Shown here: positions 36,298 through 44,197 of the stretch, piece by piece
How positions within the stretch are numbered: the first letter of the stretch is position 1
Layout of the letters: each line of letters begins with the position of its first letter
Assembly (NCBI GenBank): GCA_964588695.1
Contig: CAZPQK010000009.1
Coordinates: forward strand, 86,356 to 150,355
Direction of reading: 5' to 3'
Origin: CAZPQK01 sp964588695
Lineage (GTDB): Bacteria; Krumholzibacteriota; Krumholzibacteriia; WVZY01; JAKEHA01
DNA: 64,000 nucleotides
Notes under the pieces: model-generated
What the model was told of the DNA's origin: nothing
The model's input: the letters and a program-made list of their open reading frames with translations, nothing else
The model's database searches: none
Translations under genes and position numbers: made by a program

Positions 36298-37455
36298 CTA
36301 CTGGCGGTTGCGGAACATGCTCTTAATCCCGCCCACGGACGTTTCCTTTACGGGCACGAAGTCGAGCAGCCATCGGCCGAAGTGTCCGTCCGTGGAGTTC
36401 CATGCAACCAGGATCAGGTGGATGTGCGGCCCCGCGATAGCGAATGACTCAAGACGCCCTCCTGTCCATTCGCTGGTGTTGACGGTGCCTGAAAATACTT
36501 GCTGGTTTACAGTCGCGGCATACTTGACGTGTCCCGGTTCTTCGACCCACGTCAACAGCAACGCCTGATAGGTGACCTCCGCGCGCACGGATCGCGGTTG
36601 TGCGTTCGAAACTGGAAAGGACACAAGTTCACCCGGAACCGGCGGCCAACCGTCAAAACGGTACGCTTCCACCACACTCTTGGTTTGCCACGCAACGGCG
36701 ATTGGTGACCCCCATTCCGTAGAAACAGAGACGCCTGCGTGCTCTGCGTCGTCGGGACTGAGAGTGCGAAGTGAAACGGCAGCACCATCGGGAGTCAGGT
36801 CACCGCCGAAAGTCTGCATCATCACTTGTGGGGCCGCGCCCGGTGATTCCACGCCTGTCCATGCCAGGACTGGTCCGAGAGCGACTGACCACTGTATGAC
36901 ACGACGAAATCCAGTCTCAAACGTTCGCTGCGACAGAAGCGTCCCGTAGCGGTCAAACTCGAAAATCTCGAAAGCGGTTGGATCGGTAGCGGAGTAGTTC
37001 CAACAGACGAAACCAGAACCTTTGGCAACGACACGGGGATCGCTGGCGAACACCGACCCGGCAAGGTTCACTTCATCGCTAATGCGAACACCGGTCGTGA
37101 GGTCGTATACGGCGCCAACCGCTTGGGGCGCGAATGTTCCGTGGGCGTAGTCGATTCGTGTGACAAACGTCTCTCTGCCGTTACCAATCAGGTCGATACC
37201 GATCGACCCCGCGGCCGTGGGGGGTGTTAGTAAGTAGTTGAGGTCGGGCTGACCTTCGACTCGCAGGTAGGTGTTGGACTGATCACCGGAAGACTCGTTG
37301 ATCAGGCTAATCCGACACGCGAAGTGATAGTCTATCGCTGCCATCTGTCCCTCGCCCCACAAGAACTCCTCACTCGCCGCCGCCGGGGAACAAAAGACAG
37401 CGACAGTCGCTAGTGCGGTTAGCGCAAGCAAAGCAGGCTTAAGTGGCGAGTTCAT
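36298..37455 (-). CDS. Secreted beta-rich protein with a novel C-terminal tail (SVGGIKSMFRNRQ)
   Basis: 385 aa from the ATG at 37455, chosen for AAAGG 6 nt upstream; the frame is open to 37488. The signal peptide is MNSPLKPALLALTALATVAV ending near AAAS. The mature protein is beta-rich with many Trp/Tyr and segments such as GFVCWNYSATD, VLAWTGVESPG, IAVAWQTKSV and LLTWVEEPG, similar in style to the next gene, so the two are probably paralogues. The C-terminus PVKETSVGGIKSMFRNRQ shares the tail motif. No catalytic motif is seen. Confidence 0.85.
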   Translation of the reverse strand: MNSPLKPALLALTALATVAVFCSPAAASEEFLWGEGQMAAIDYHFACRISLINESSGDQSNTYLRVEGQPDLNYLLTPPTAAGSIGIDLIGNGRETFVTRIDYAHGTFAPQAVGAVYDLTTGVRISDEVNLAGSVFASDPRVVAKGSGFVCWNYSATDPTAFEIFEFDRYGTLLSQRTFETGFRRVIQWSVALGPVLAWTGVESPGAAPQVMMQTFGGDLTPDGAAVSLRTLSPDDAEHAGVSVSTEWGSPIAVAWQTKSVVEAYRFDGWPPVPGELVSFPVSNAQPRSVRAEVTYQALLLTWVEEPGHVKYAATVNQQVFSGTVNTSEWTGGRLESFAIAGPHIHLILVAWNSTDGHFGRWLLDFVPVKETSVGGIKSMFRNRQ

Positions 37456-37512
37456 GCGATACCTTTCGGCGGCCCGGACAGACATCAAGCGTTAACCAAA
37501 TCGTACCACAAA

Positions 37513-37545
37513 AAAGAGGCACCCATCCGGGTGCCTCTTTAAAGA
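37513..37545 (-). terminator. Rho-independent terminator after pepT
   Basis: AAAGAGGCACCC and GGGTGCCTCTTT form a perfect 12-bp stem around ATCC. On the minus strand it is followed by a T-run. It lies 16 bp after the pepT stop. Confidence 0.9.
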
Positions 37546-37561
37546 GTGATTCGACAAGCAG

Positions 37562-38827
37562 TTAAACCGATCGCTCCGCCCACAATTCGGAAAGTCGCAG
37601 GATGGTCTCGGTGGCTTTCTCCATACACTGCACTGCCACCCATTCCTGAGTACTGTGGATGGCTTCGCCGCCCGCAAACAAGTTGGGGCAGGGAAGGCCC
37701 ATGTACGATAGGCGCGCGCCGTCGGTTCCGCCGCGAATGATTTCGTGGTGCGGCTCTATGTCGCAACGACGAATGGCTTCCTCGGCGTATTCCACCAGTC
37801 GCGGTTCTTTCTCGATCACATAACGCATGTTGCGATAGTACTCGGTAATGTCGAGATCGATGTTGGCTTTGGGATATTTCGCACTCAAGTCGTCGACAAC
37901 CCTTTGCAGTAGATCTTTTTGTTTCTGAATACCGTCCATGTCAAAGTCGCGTAGCAAAACCCGTACGGACATTTCTTCGGCAGCCCCGTCCATCACGTAA
38001 GGATGAATGTAGCCCTCGCGCTTCTCGGTAGTTTCCGGCGCCATGTCCTTGGGGAGCGCTTCGATGAATTCAGCCATTATGCGAATCGCGTTGACCAGTT
38101 TGTTCTTGGCGTATCCCGGGTGTACGCCAAAGCCTTCAATCTTGACCACTGCGGCAAACGCGTTGAACGTTTCGTATTCGATCTCTCCCATCGGGCCGCC
38201 GTCCATTGTGTAGGCGAACTCCGCACCAAACCTGGCCACGTTGAAATGGTTGGCGCCTTTGCCAATCTCTTCGTCGGGTGTGAATCCAACTTTAATAGTG
38301 CCGTGTTTGAGTTCGGGGTTACGGTTAAACATGTCGACCGCAGTCATGATTTCTGCCACGCCAGCCTTGTCATCGGCCCCGAGGAGCGTCGTCCCGTCAC
38401 TGGTCACAATGTCCATGCCCATGTACTTTCCCTCAAGATTGGGATACTCGCTGGTCCGAATGACCTGGGACTTGTCGCCGGGAAGCTGAATGTTTCCGCC
38501 GGCGTAATTCTTGTGCACGATCGGTTTGACGTTGGTACCGGTGACGGCGGGCGACGTGTCGACGTGAGCGATGTAGCCTACGACCGGGACTTTCTTGGTG
38601 TCGTCGGGGCTTAGGTTGGAAGGGATGGTTCCGAACACGTAGCCATACTCGTCGACTCCGGCGTCCTCTACGCCCAGGGCGCGTAGCTCTTCGGCGAGAA
38701 GCTTCAGCAGATCGAGTTGTTTGGCGGTGCTGGGGAAAGTGTCGGAGGTCTCGTCGGATCGGGTGTCGATTTTAACGTAGCGTTCGAAGCGAGCCAGTAA
38801 CGGCTCGGCAGGCGGCTTCAGAGACAT
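37562..38827 (-). CDS. pepT: Peptidase T (tripeptide aminopeptidase)
   Basis: 421 aa, close to the 410 aa of PepT. M20B features: YIAHVDTSPAV with the first metal-binding His/Asp, the bridging-Asp motif LLGADDKAGVAEI, catalytic PDEEIGKG, and MDGGPMGEIEYETFNAF. It cleaves the N-terminal residue from tripeptides in the cytoplasm. It starts 8 bp after the unknown gene at 38836 and ends the minus-strand run. Confidence 0.93.
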   Translation of the reverse strand: MSLKPPAEPLLARFERYVKIDTRSDETSDTFPSTAKQLDLLKLLAEELRALGVEDAGVDEYGYVFGTIPSNLSPDDTKKVPVVGYIAHVDTSPAVTGTNVKPIVHKNYAGGNIQLPGDKSQVIRTSEYPNLEGKYMGMDIVTSDGTTLLGADDKAGVAEIMTAVDMFNRNPELKHGTIKVGFTPDEEIGKGANHFNVARFGAEFAYTMDGGPMGEIEYETFNAFAAVVKIEGFGVHPGYAKNKLVNAIRIMAEFIEALPKDMAPETTEKREGYIHPYVMDGAAEEMSVRVLLRDFDMDGIQKQKDLLQRVVDDLSAKYPKANIDLDITEYYRNMRYVIEKEPRLVEYAEEAIRRCDIEPHHEIIRGGTDGARLSYMGLPCPNLFAGGEAIHSTQEWVAVQCMEKATETILRLSELWAERSV

Positions 38828-38835
38828 TGCTTCTC

Positions 38836-39399
38836 CTAGTGGTGCAGCTGAATAAACTCGCAGTTAATGTTTTCGATACGGTCGAATCGTTCGCGCGTCG
38901 CCATTACCCGCGAAAACTCGCCTTCGACGCGTCCATGGCCCTTGAATTCGTAGTCGTGGACCGGGGAATAAACTTCCACGCCCTTGGCTTTGGGGTCGAC
39001 AATGATTTCGTCTTCGTAATCGACCAGCCTGACACCCGCGCCAGGGTTGTTCATCAGTCGGCGAATTTTGGTGCCGATGGATTTGTTAAATACTTCAAAT
39101 TTGAACTCGAAAGACGATCTCCGCAGCTTGCGCGTTTCAATGAGTTCCAGCGAACAGCCGGAATCATGCGCGCGCTTTAGCGCCGACTCCAAGGTGGCCC
39201 GATAACGAGCCTGGGTGATGACATGCACTGCATTGCGGTTGTAGCGCAATAGTTCGCGAAGGTAACTTTCGTGTACCTTGTGTTCGTGAGACAGATAAAT
39301 GCCGTCGCGGATCCCGCGGCCCACCATGAATCCGCGGACAAAAGCGGTTGTGACGTCCTCACGACTCTTGATTATAAACTCGTAGTTCACTCCAGCCAT
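38836..39399 (-). CDS. Uncharacterised 187-aa protein between nhaD and pepT
   Basis: Start at the ATG at 39399, where AGGTGG lies 5 nt upstream; the same frame runs back inside nhaD to 39588 but is out of its frame. The protein is charged and mixed alpha/beta, with no signal peptide or membrane segment. Notable stretches are FMVGRGIRDGIYLSHEHKVHESY, an ALKRAHDSGCSLELIETRKLR segment and a C-terminal beta-like half (GVEVYSPVHDYEFKGHGRV). I do not recognise the family. It starts 11 bp after nhaD and ends 8 bp before pepT, so it is likely co-transcribed with both. Confidence 0.75.
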   Translation of the reverse strand: MAGVNYEFIIKSREDVTTAFVRGFMVGRGIRDGIYLSHEHKVHESYLRELLRYNRNAVHVITQARYRATLESALKRAHDSGCSLELIETRKLRRSSFEFKFEVFNKSIGTKIRRLMNNPGAGVRLVDYEDEIIVDPKAKGVEVYSPVHDYEFKGHGRVEGEFSRVMATRERFDRIENINCEFIQLHH

Positions 39400-39410
39400 G
39401 AATCCACCTA

Positions 39411-40997
39411 TCAGAAGAACAAGAACACAACAACAACGAATAGCGGCAACAGGATCAGTGCCGACCAGCGAAACAGGTAGCCAAAAAAGCTGGGCATGGG
39501 TACACCAGCCTCTTCGGCGATACTTTTGACCATAAAGTTGGGCGCATTGCCGATGTAGGTCATCGCGCCCATGAACACCGCGCCGCAACTAATCGCCAGC
39601 AGGTAAGCTTCCTGGCTCTTAATGAGATTGGTCACCGCTTCGGGTTCAGCCATTCCAGTAAAGAACTTACCGAGCACCGTGTTGAAGAAAGTCAGGTACG
39701 TCGGTGCATTGTCCAGGAAACTGGATAGCCCGCCGGTGATCCAGAAATAGTGCGCGGGCGTTTCGAGGGTGCGCATGAGACCCGCCATCTGCCCGGCTTC
39801 GCCCGCTTTGAGAATTGCCAGCGCCGGAATGATGGTCATAAAGATTCCCGCGAACAGGTACGCCACTTCTTTAATTGGAAACCAGCCAAACTCGTTGCCT
39901 TCGTGAATGGCCTTGGCCGTCGTTCGCAGTGAGAGAATACCGGCGATAATCATGATGGCGTCGCGCAGCACGAACTGCCACTTCATATGAATACCTAGTA
40001 ACGTAAACTCGCCAATTTTCCAGAAACCGCTCATAAGCACGGCGCCAACCACGACCATCAAGAAGATGAAGTTGTGGGTTCCCTCAATCTTAACCGGCGT
40101 GGACTCGAAGCCCTCGGGTTGCTCTTCGCGGCGATAAAGTACCGAGTCCATGATGAAAAAAATCAGGAGCAACGGTACCACCAGGACCAGCATGGGGACG
40201 AGCAAGTGGAGCGTCCAAAAGAAAGGAACACTGTGCAGGAAGCCCAGGAACAGCGGCGGGTCTCCCAACGGTGTCAAGCTGCCGCCGATGTTACTTACCA
40301 GAAAAATGAAAAAGATAATGATATGCACTCGCCGCCGCCGCCAGCTGTTGGCGCGGAGAACCGGGCGAATCATCACCATCGACGCCCCGGTAGTACCGAT
40401 AATCGATGCCAACGCGGTGCCGATCGCCAGCAAGATCACGTTGAGGACAGGCGAGCCCTTAAGCGTACCTTTAATGAGAATGCCGCCCGAAACGGTGTAA
40501 AGCGACCACAGCAAAATGATGAACGGGAAGTAATCCAGAAAGTAAATATGCAGTATTTCGTGCACCGCGACACCGCGAAATACCCACAGAAACGGGACCG
40601 CAAAAGCGATCGCCCACGCGGCCGATACAATCGGGAAGTTGTGGTGCCACCAGCGCGGTGCAAATAGCGGGAACAGCGCGATCGACAGAAGAATTCCGGC
40701 AAACGGGATTGCCCACAACAGCGACAAGTCGGCCGGCAAGCCGTGGGCGCCACCGTGGTCATCGCCGTGGCCGTCGCCGTGGGTTGCTCCATGCCCATCG
40801 TCGGCATGGTCGTGTCCGGAGTGATCGCCAGCGCTGCCAGCGGTTCCGTGGCCGTCGACGTGACTGTCGGTCTGCACTGAGTCGGCGGGCGGATCGCTGG
40901 GCTCGGCGATGACGCCGGACGGCGCGAGGGTTACTAGAATTGTAACGAGGACAAGCGCGAGCAGGCTAGTGCCGCGAGCGATGTGACGGTACGTCAT
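39411..40997 (-). CDS. nhaD: NhaD-family Na+/H+ antiporter with signal peptide and His-rich N-terminal extension
   Basis: 528 aa from the ATG at 40997, where GGGGAG lies about 9 nt upstream; the frame is open to 41081. A signal-like helix (TSLLALVLVTILVTLAPSGVIA) is followed by an extension of about 60 residues containing ten His and many Asp/Gly residues. Then comes a transporter of about 12 helices: ISIALFPLFAPRWWHHNF region, SNIGGSLTPLGDPPLFLG, and SFLDNAPTYLTFFNTV with a conserved Asp-Asn-Ala-Pro motif as in NhaD. It should exchange Na+ for H+ across the inner membrane. The His-rich segment could bind metal or sense pH; that is inference. Confidence 0.9.
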   Translation of the reverse strand: MTYRHIARGTSLLALVLVTILVTLAPSGVIAEPSDPPADSVQTDSHVDGHGTAGSAGDHSGHDHADDGHGATHGDGHGDDHGGAHGLPADLSLLWAIPFAGILLSIALFPLFAPRWWHHNFPIVSAAWAIAFAVPFLWVFRGVAVHEILHIYFLDYFPFIILLWSLYTVSGGILIKGTLKGSPVLNVILLAIGTALASIIGTTGASMVMIRPVLRANSWRRRRVHIIIFFIFLVSNIGGSLTPLGDPPLFLGFLHSVPFFWTLHLLVPMLVLVVPLLLIFFIMDSVLYRREEQPEGFESTPVKIEGTHNFIFLMVVVGAVLMSGFWKIGEFTLLGIHMKWQFVLRDAIMIIAGILSLRTTAKAIHEGNEFGWFPIKEVAYLFAGIFMTIIPALAILKAGEAGQMAGLMRTLETPAHYFWITGGLSSFLDNAPTYLTFFNTVLGKFFTGMAEPEAVTNLIKSQEAYLLAISCGAVFMGAMTYIGNAPNFMVKSIAEEAGVPMPSFFGYLFRWSALILLPLFVVVVFLFF

Positions 40998-41090
40998 GAA
41001 ATAGCTCTCCCCAACATCGGGACAGTGTTCGTGGTCAACGGACGGTCCGACGATGCTAGAACAGTAAAGGTGCCAAAACAAGTCTTGTCT

Positions 41091-42734
41091 TTATTTCGGC
41101 ACCGAGGAGAGTCTCTTTCGCAGATAATTGCGTAATTCGGGGTGAATCGTCTGCCGGCGCAGCAGGGCCTCGGTCTCGGCGGCGCCGAGGTCCTCCAAAA
41201 AACTCAACGAAATGCCCAGCGGTGTGCGCGGATTGGACAACAGGTCGAGTTTTGCCCGCATACCAACAAACAGAGATCGCCGTTTACCCACGTCGCGGAG
41301 CACCTCGGGGTTGGCGGTGTGGTTGCGCGCTACGGTTGCGGCTCGGTCCCGGGTGTTGATGTGCGGGACGGTTTCGCGGGCAATTTTTACAATCGGATGG
41401 GAAATCAGTACTGGCCAAAACTGCCCGGTGCGAGCTAGCCGACGTAGCACCACCAGGGGAATGCCGTCCAGCGAAGGCAGCGGTACCTGATGGGTGCCAA
41501 TTGTTTGTTTGCGCTCGCGAAGCTGTTGTCGGTAGTTCGCCATCGCCGGATCCACAATGCCGAGACCCTTTTCTTTGGCTTCGACGTACTCCAGCAGCGT
41601 GCAAAGCTTATCGAAGTAGTGGTCTTCAAGAAAAAAGTTCAGGCGAACCAGCATACGGATTACACCGCGCGCATACTGAACGTCGGACTTGGTCGGCAGG
41701 GTAAGCAAGCGCTCGTAAACTGTGTCGAAGAAAATCTTATGTTCCGATGTCGTGTACAGGTTCGAACCGGTCAGTCGCTCCAGAATCGTGAGCACCGTCG
41801 CACAGGGAACCTGCGGCGAGCTCAAGACGGTCCACATGACGTCGCGGCTGACGTTGGCGACGGCGTAACGGCGCACGTCGTAGTCCGGGTGCAGCAGCAG
41901 CGCCTGCATAAAGCGATTGCGGGTTGGGGTTTGGTGGCTGCCGAGCCTGGCGATAATCGCCGGCGCCGTTCGCCCCGCGCTCTCGTTGGGATTAAACAAC
42001 TCTTCAAGTTGACCAAACACCCGCGCAAAACGAGGGCTCGCTGCGTTCGCCAGGGTGGGGAGCAGGCGGGCGCCGGGATGCCGGCGCCAGTAGTCCGATC
42101 CAATAATTATATCGGGACGACGCCACAGGCTGGGTTCTACGTCGGTCAGGTCATCGCCGCTTTCCAGCAACGCCAGAAACTCGGCGCGCTGATCGCTTGC
42201 TACACAGTCGACTGCGTCTTCGATGTCCAACTCGTCGCCGCGAGTCAACGCGGTGAGCGCGTCGTCCAGGGCGTTGTTGTCCAGCTCCAGGCCGCGCGGC
42301 GCGCGATACGCATCCCACGGATTCTCGGCCAGGTGAGCCTTCCACCGGCGCCGGACTTCGGCATAGACCATGGCCAGCGGCTCGCCGACTTCGCGGCGAA
42401 GTTCTTCGTGAAGGGTATCCAGTTGCAGGTTGTGGAGTGGAACCAACGACTGCAAAGCCATGCGCCGGGTTTCCCGGAACGCCGTATCGATGGCGCGCCA
42501 CGATTCCTGAGCGTCGCGGAGGCACGCGGTGGTCGAGTCAAGTCCTTCAGCGTCGGCTAGCGCCGCAGCTACATCGATCGCAAACGCGGGCGCAACGGAA
42601 TCCAGCCACCGCCGACTGGTGTCGATAACGGAAGCCAAATCCACGCCTTCGCCGCGCTGCAGCTCCAGGCTCATCACGATCTCGGACTGGAGATCTCCGG
42701 TGACGATTGGGTCGTATGATTGAATAGTTGCCAC
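41091..42734 (-). CDS. Uncharacterised 547-aa protein with HEAT-like helical repeats
   Basis: Start at the GTG at 42734, where AAGGGG lies 7 nt upstream; the frame is open to 42815. No signal peptide or membrane helix. The N-terminal third is helical with many Leu/Ala/Glu residues. The middle (residues about 270-330) contains a segment like LLHPDYDVRRYAVANVSRDVMW, typical of HEAT/LRV-type repeats, and AVARNHTANPEVLRDVGKRR near the C-terminus looks like a second repeat. It may be a scaffold or adaptor; no enzyme motif is seen. It lies between the MBL hydrolase (107 bp upstream) and nhaD (93 bp downstream). A 356-aa antisense frame at 41490-42560 is considered a shadow. Confidence 0.75.
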   Translation of the reverse strand: MATIQSYDPIVTGDLQSEIVMSLELQRGEGVDLASVIDTSRRWLDSVAPAFAIDVAAALADAEGLDSTTACLRDAQESWRAIDTAFRETRRMALQSLVPLHNLQLDTLHEELRREVGEPLAMVYAEVRRRWKAHLAENPWDAYRAPRGLELDNNALDDALTALTRGDELDIEDAVDCVASDQRAEFLALLESGDDLTDVEPSLWRRPDIIIGSDYWRRHPGARLLPTLANAASPRFARVFGQLEELFNPNESAGRTAPAIIARLGSHQTPTRNRFMQALLLHPDYDVRRYAVANVSRDVMWTVLSSPQVPCATVLTILERLTGSNLYTTSEHKIFFDTVYERLLTLPTKSDVQYARGVIRMLVRLNFFLEDHYFDKLCTLLEYVEAKEKGLGIVDPAMANYRQQLRERKQTIGTHQVPLPSLDGIPLVVLRRLARTGQFWPVLISHPIVKIARETVPHINTRDRAATVARNHTANPEVLRDVGKRRSLFVGMRAKLDLLSNPRTPLGISLSFLEDLGAAETEALLRRQTIHPELRNYLRKRLSSVPK

Positions 42735-42759
42735 TGCGACGCCCCTTCTCCCCCTAAGT

Positions 42760-42831
42760 CGGGGAAAAACTTGCCAGTGGGGATTCCTTTTCCCCGCGGC
42801 AGGAGTCAGCAGCAAGCCCCGTACCGGGGCT
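42760..42831 (-). promoter_or_regulatory. Two hairpins in the leader of the HEAT-like gene
   Basis: AGCCCCG and CGGGGCT pair around TAC at 42815-42831, just after the MBL hydrolase stop; on the minus strand no long T-run follows, so this is a weak terminator at best. Next on the minus strand CGGGGAAAA and TTTTCCCCG (42760-42768 and 42788-42796) form a perfect 9-bp inverted repeat spaced by 19 nt, ending 26 nt before the start codon. Attenuation or an operator is possible. Confidence 0.4.
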
Positions 42832-42841
42832 GAATCGGCAA

Positions 42842-43483
42842 CTATTTGATACCGTGGCGGCGCTTGTAGTCGATCCAGTTCATCTTTAGATCGACGAAGT
42901 CTGCGAAGGTGGATTGCAAGAGGAACGGATTGGTGGCTTTTTCGTGGCCTAGCGTTGAAGTCGGGGTAACCCCGAAGTCATGCCCGGGAAAGATCTCGAT
43001 ATCGTCGGGAAGCTTCATCAGTCGATGGAGCGCATCCCACTGTTTACGGGCGCCTTCGCCCAGGTCGGTACCGCCGACCTTTCCCACAAACAACGTGTCG
43101 CCGGTGAGGAGCTTGGCATTGTTGGCTAGCAGGCACACCCCGTCGTCGGCATGGCCCGGGGTGTGGATGGTGAGCAGTTCCAACTCGCCAACGTAAAATG
43201 CGCATCCGTCGCTAAGCGTAACGTCAATGGCATCGGCCATCGACTCGTGGCCGACCACCCTTGCGGCGAAGCGGCGCTTCGCTTCGGCCACGCCCCAAGT
43301 GTGGTCGCCGTGACCGTGGGTGAGAATAATAAACTGAATGTCGAGTTGATGCTGCTCGACGAGTTCGGTGTAGCGTTCGGGTTTAGGAGGCGGGTCAACC
43401 AGCGCGCCGGTGCCGCCGACACGGTCGCCAATCAAGTATGCAAGGTTGCGGTTACCGCCTGCGTTTATGGTTTCCCAAATCAT
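42842..43483 (-). CDS. MBL-fold metallo-hydrolase (glyoxalase II/persulfide dioxygenase-like)
   Basis: 213 aa from the ATG at 43483; an in-frame TTG at 43519 would add a short tail, and neither has a good Shine-Dalgarno. The metal-binding motif THGHGDHTWG, the later His in HTPGHADDG, the bridging Asp in LLTGDTLFVGKVGGTD and the last His in IFPGHDFG are all present. GKVGGTD is frequent in the glyoxalase II and persulfide-dioxygenase-like branch. The substrate is probably a glutathione- or thiol-linked ester or persulfide; which one cannot be told. Confidence 0.85.
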   Translation of the reverse strand: MIWETINAGGNRNLAYLIGDRVGGTGALVDPPPKPERYTELVEQHQLDIQFIILTHGHGDHTWGVAEAKRRFAARVVGHESMADAIDVTLSDGCAFYVGELELLTIHTPGHADDGVCLLANNAKLLTGDTLFVGKVGGTDLGEGARKQWDALHRLMKLPDDIEIFPGHDFGVTPTSTLGHEKATNPFLLQSTFADFVDLKMNWIDYKRRHGIK

Positions 43484-43517
43484 AGAAATGAAGGTAGTGC
43501 GATGGGCGTCGAGAGGC

Positions 43518-43575
43518 AAGCTTTAGCCTTGCCGCAGGAGCCACGGTAGCTTTAGCCTTGCTCCGGAGGCACCGT
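43518..43575 (+). repeat. Two direct copies of a 29-bp GC/CTTTAGCC repeat
   Basis: AGCTTTAGCCTTGC occurs exactly twice at 43519-43532 and 43548-43561, each followed by a related GGAG(C/G)CACGGT or GGAGGCACCGT. The first copy also sits in an imperfect inverted repeat (GGCAAG...CTTGCC). It looks like an intergenic palindromic repeat remnant. The second copy contributes GGAGG, the ribosome-binding site of the uracil-DNA glycosylase gene. Confidence 0.7.
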
Positions 43576-44197
43576 GCAAAACGATCTGTTTGATACCGCG
43601 TTTAACGAGATTCTGGCCAGCCAGACCTACGACGACTTTGCCGCGCGCTTGCGCCGGTATGACTGTCAGCGCTGCGGTCTATGTCGTACCCGGGAAAATA
43701 TTGTGGTTGATCGCGGCAATCCCGACGCGGGAATCATCGCCATCAGCGAGCGGCCCGGACCCAACGAAGACGTAGCGGGAAAGCCGTTTGTAGGCCGATC
43801 GGGAGACTTGCTCGATAAGATGTTCGCGGCGATTGGAATGGACACTAATCGTGACATGCTGATTACGTTGGTGGCCAAGTGCATGCCGGAATCCGAGCGC
43901 GCGCCGCACCGCGACGAAGCCGACGCGTGCATGCCATTTCTGGAAAAGCAGATTGCGCTGGTCAAGCCGCGTTTGGTCATCCTCCTGGGCGCTGTCGCGC
44001 TCCGCTGGATTGACCCCGACCGCGGCGAAATCAAGATGGAAGAAGAAGCCGGAAAGTTCTTTCGGTTGCCAGCGTACCCCGGCGTGCAGTTTGTGGTGAT
44101 GTACAACCCCGCCTACGTTCTCCGTGATCCCACCAAGAAACGTCCCGCCTGGGAACATCTCAAAAGCCTGCGAGCGCATCTGGCGCTTCCCGCCTAA
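43574..44197 (+). CDS. Family-4-type uracil-DNA glycosylase with variant motifs
   Basis: 207 aa from a GTG 4 nt after GGAGG. Four cysteines suit the [4Fe-4S] cluster of family 4: Cys31, Cys34, Cys103 and Cys119, with nearly the same spacing as in Thermus UDGa. The N-terminal motif is AISERPGPNEDVAGKPFVG, against the usual GEAPGxxEDxxGxPFVG, so the first Gly is Ser and the Ala is Arg. Motif 2 reads MYNPAYVLRDP where the family usually has HPxxLLR, so the His is Asn. The fold is clear but the altered motifs may change substrate or activity. Its stop overlaps the convergent M49 gene by 4 nt. Confidence 0.82.
   Translation: MQNDLFDTAFNEILASQTYDDFAARLRRYDCQRCGLCRTRENIVVDRGNPDAGIIAISERPGPNEDVAGKPFVGRSGDLLDKMFAAIGMDTNRDMLITLVAKCMPESERAPHRDEADACMPFLEKQIALVKPRLVILLGAVALRWIDPDRGEIKMEEEAGKFFRLPAYPGVQFVVMYNPAYVLRDPTKKRPAWEHLKSLRAHLALPA

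Noticed and set aside
40739..40868. Short GGCCATCGCCGTGG-like repeats
   Set aside because: They encode the His- and Asp-rich leader of the NhaD antiporter, so the repetition is a codon effect and not a separate repeat or CRISPR array.
41490..42560. A 356-aa open frame on the plus strand
   Set aside because: It lies fully inside the 547-aa minus-strand gene, whose frame is longer and has a good ribosome-binding site. The plus-strand product shows no family motif.
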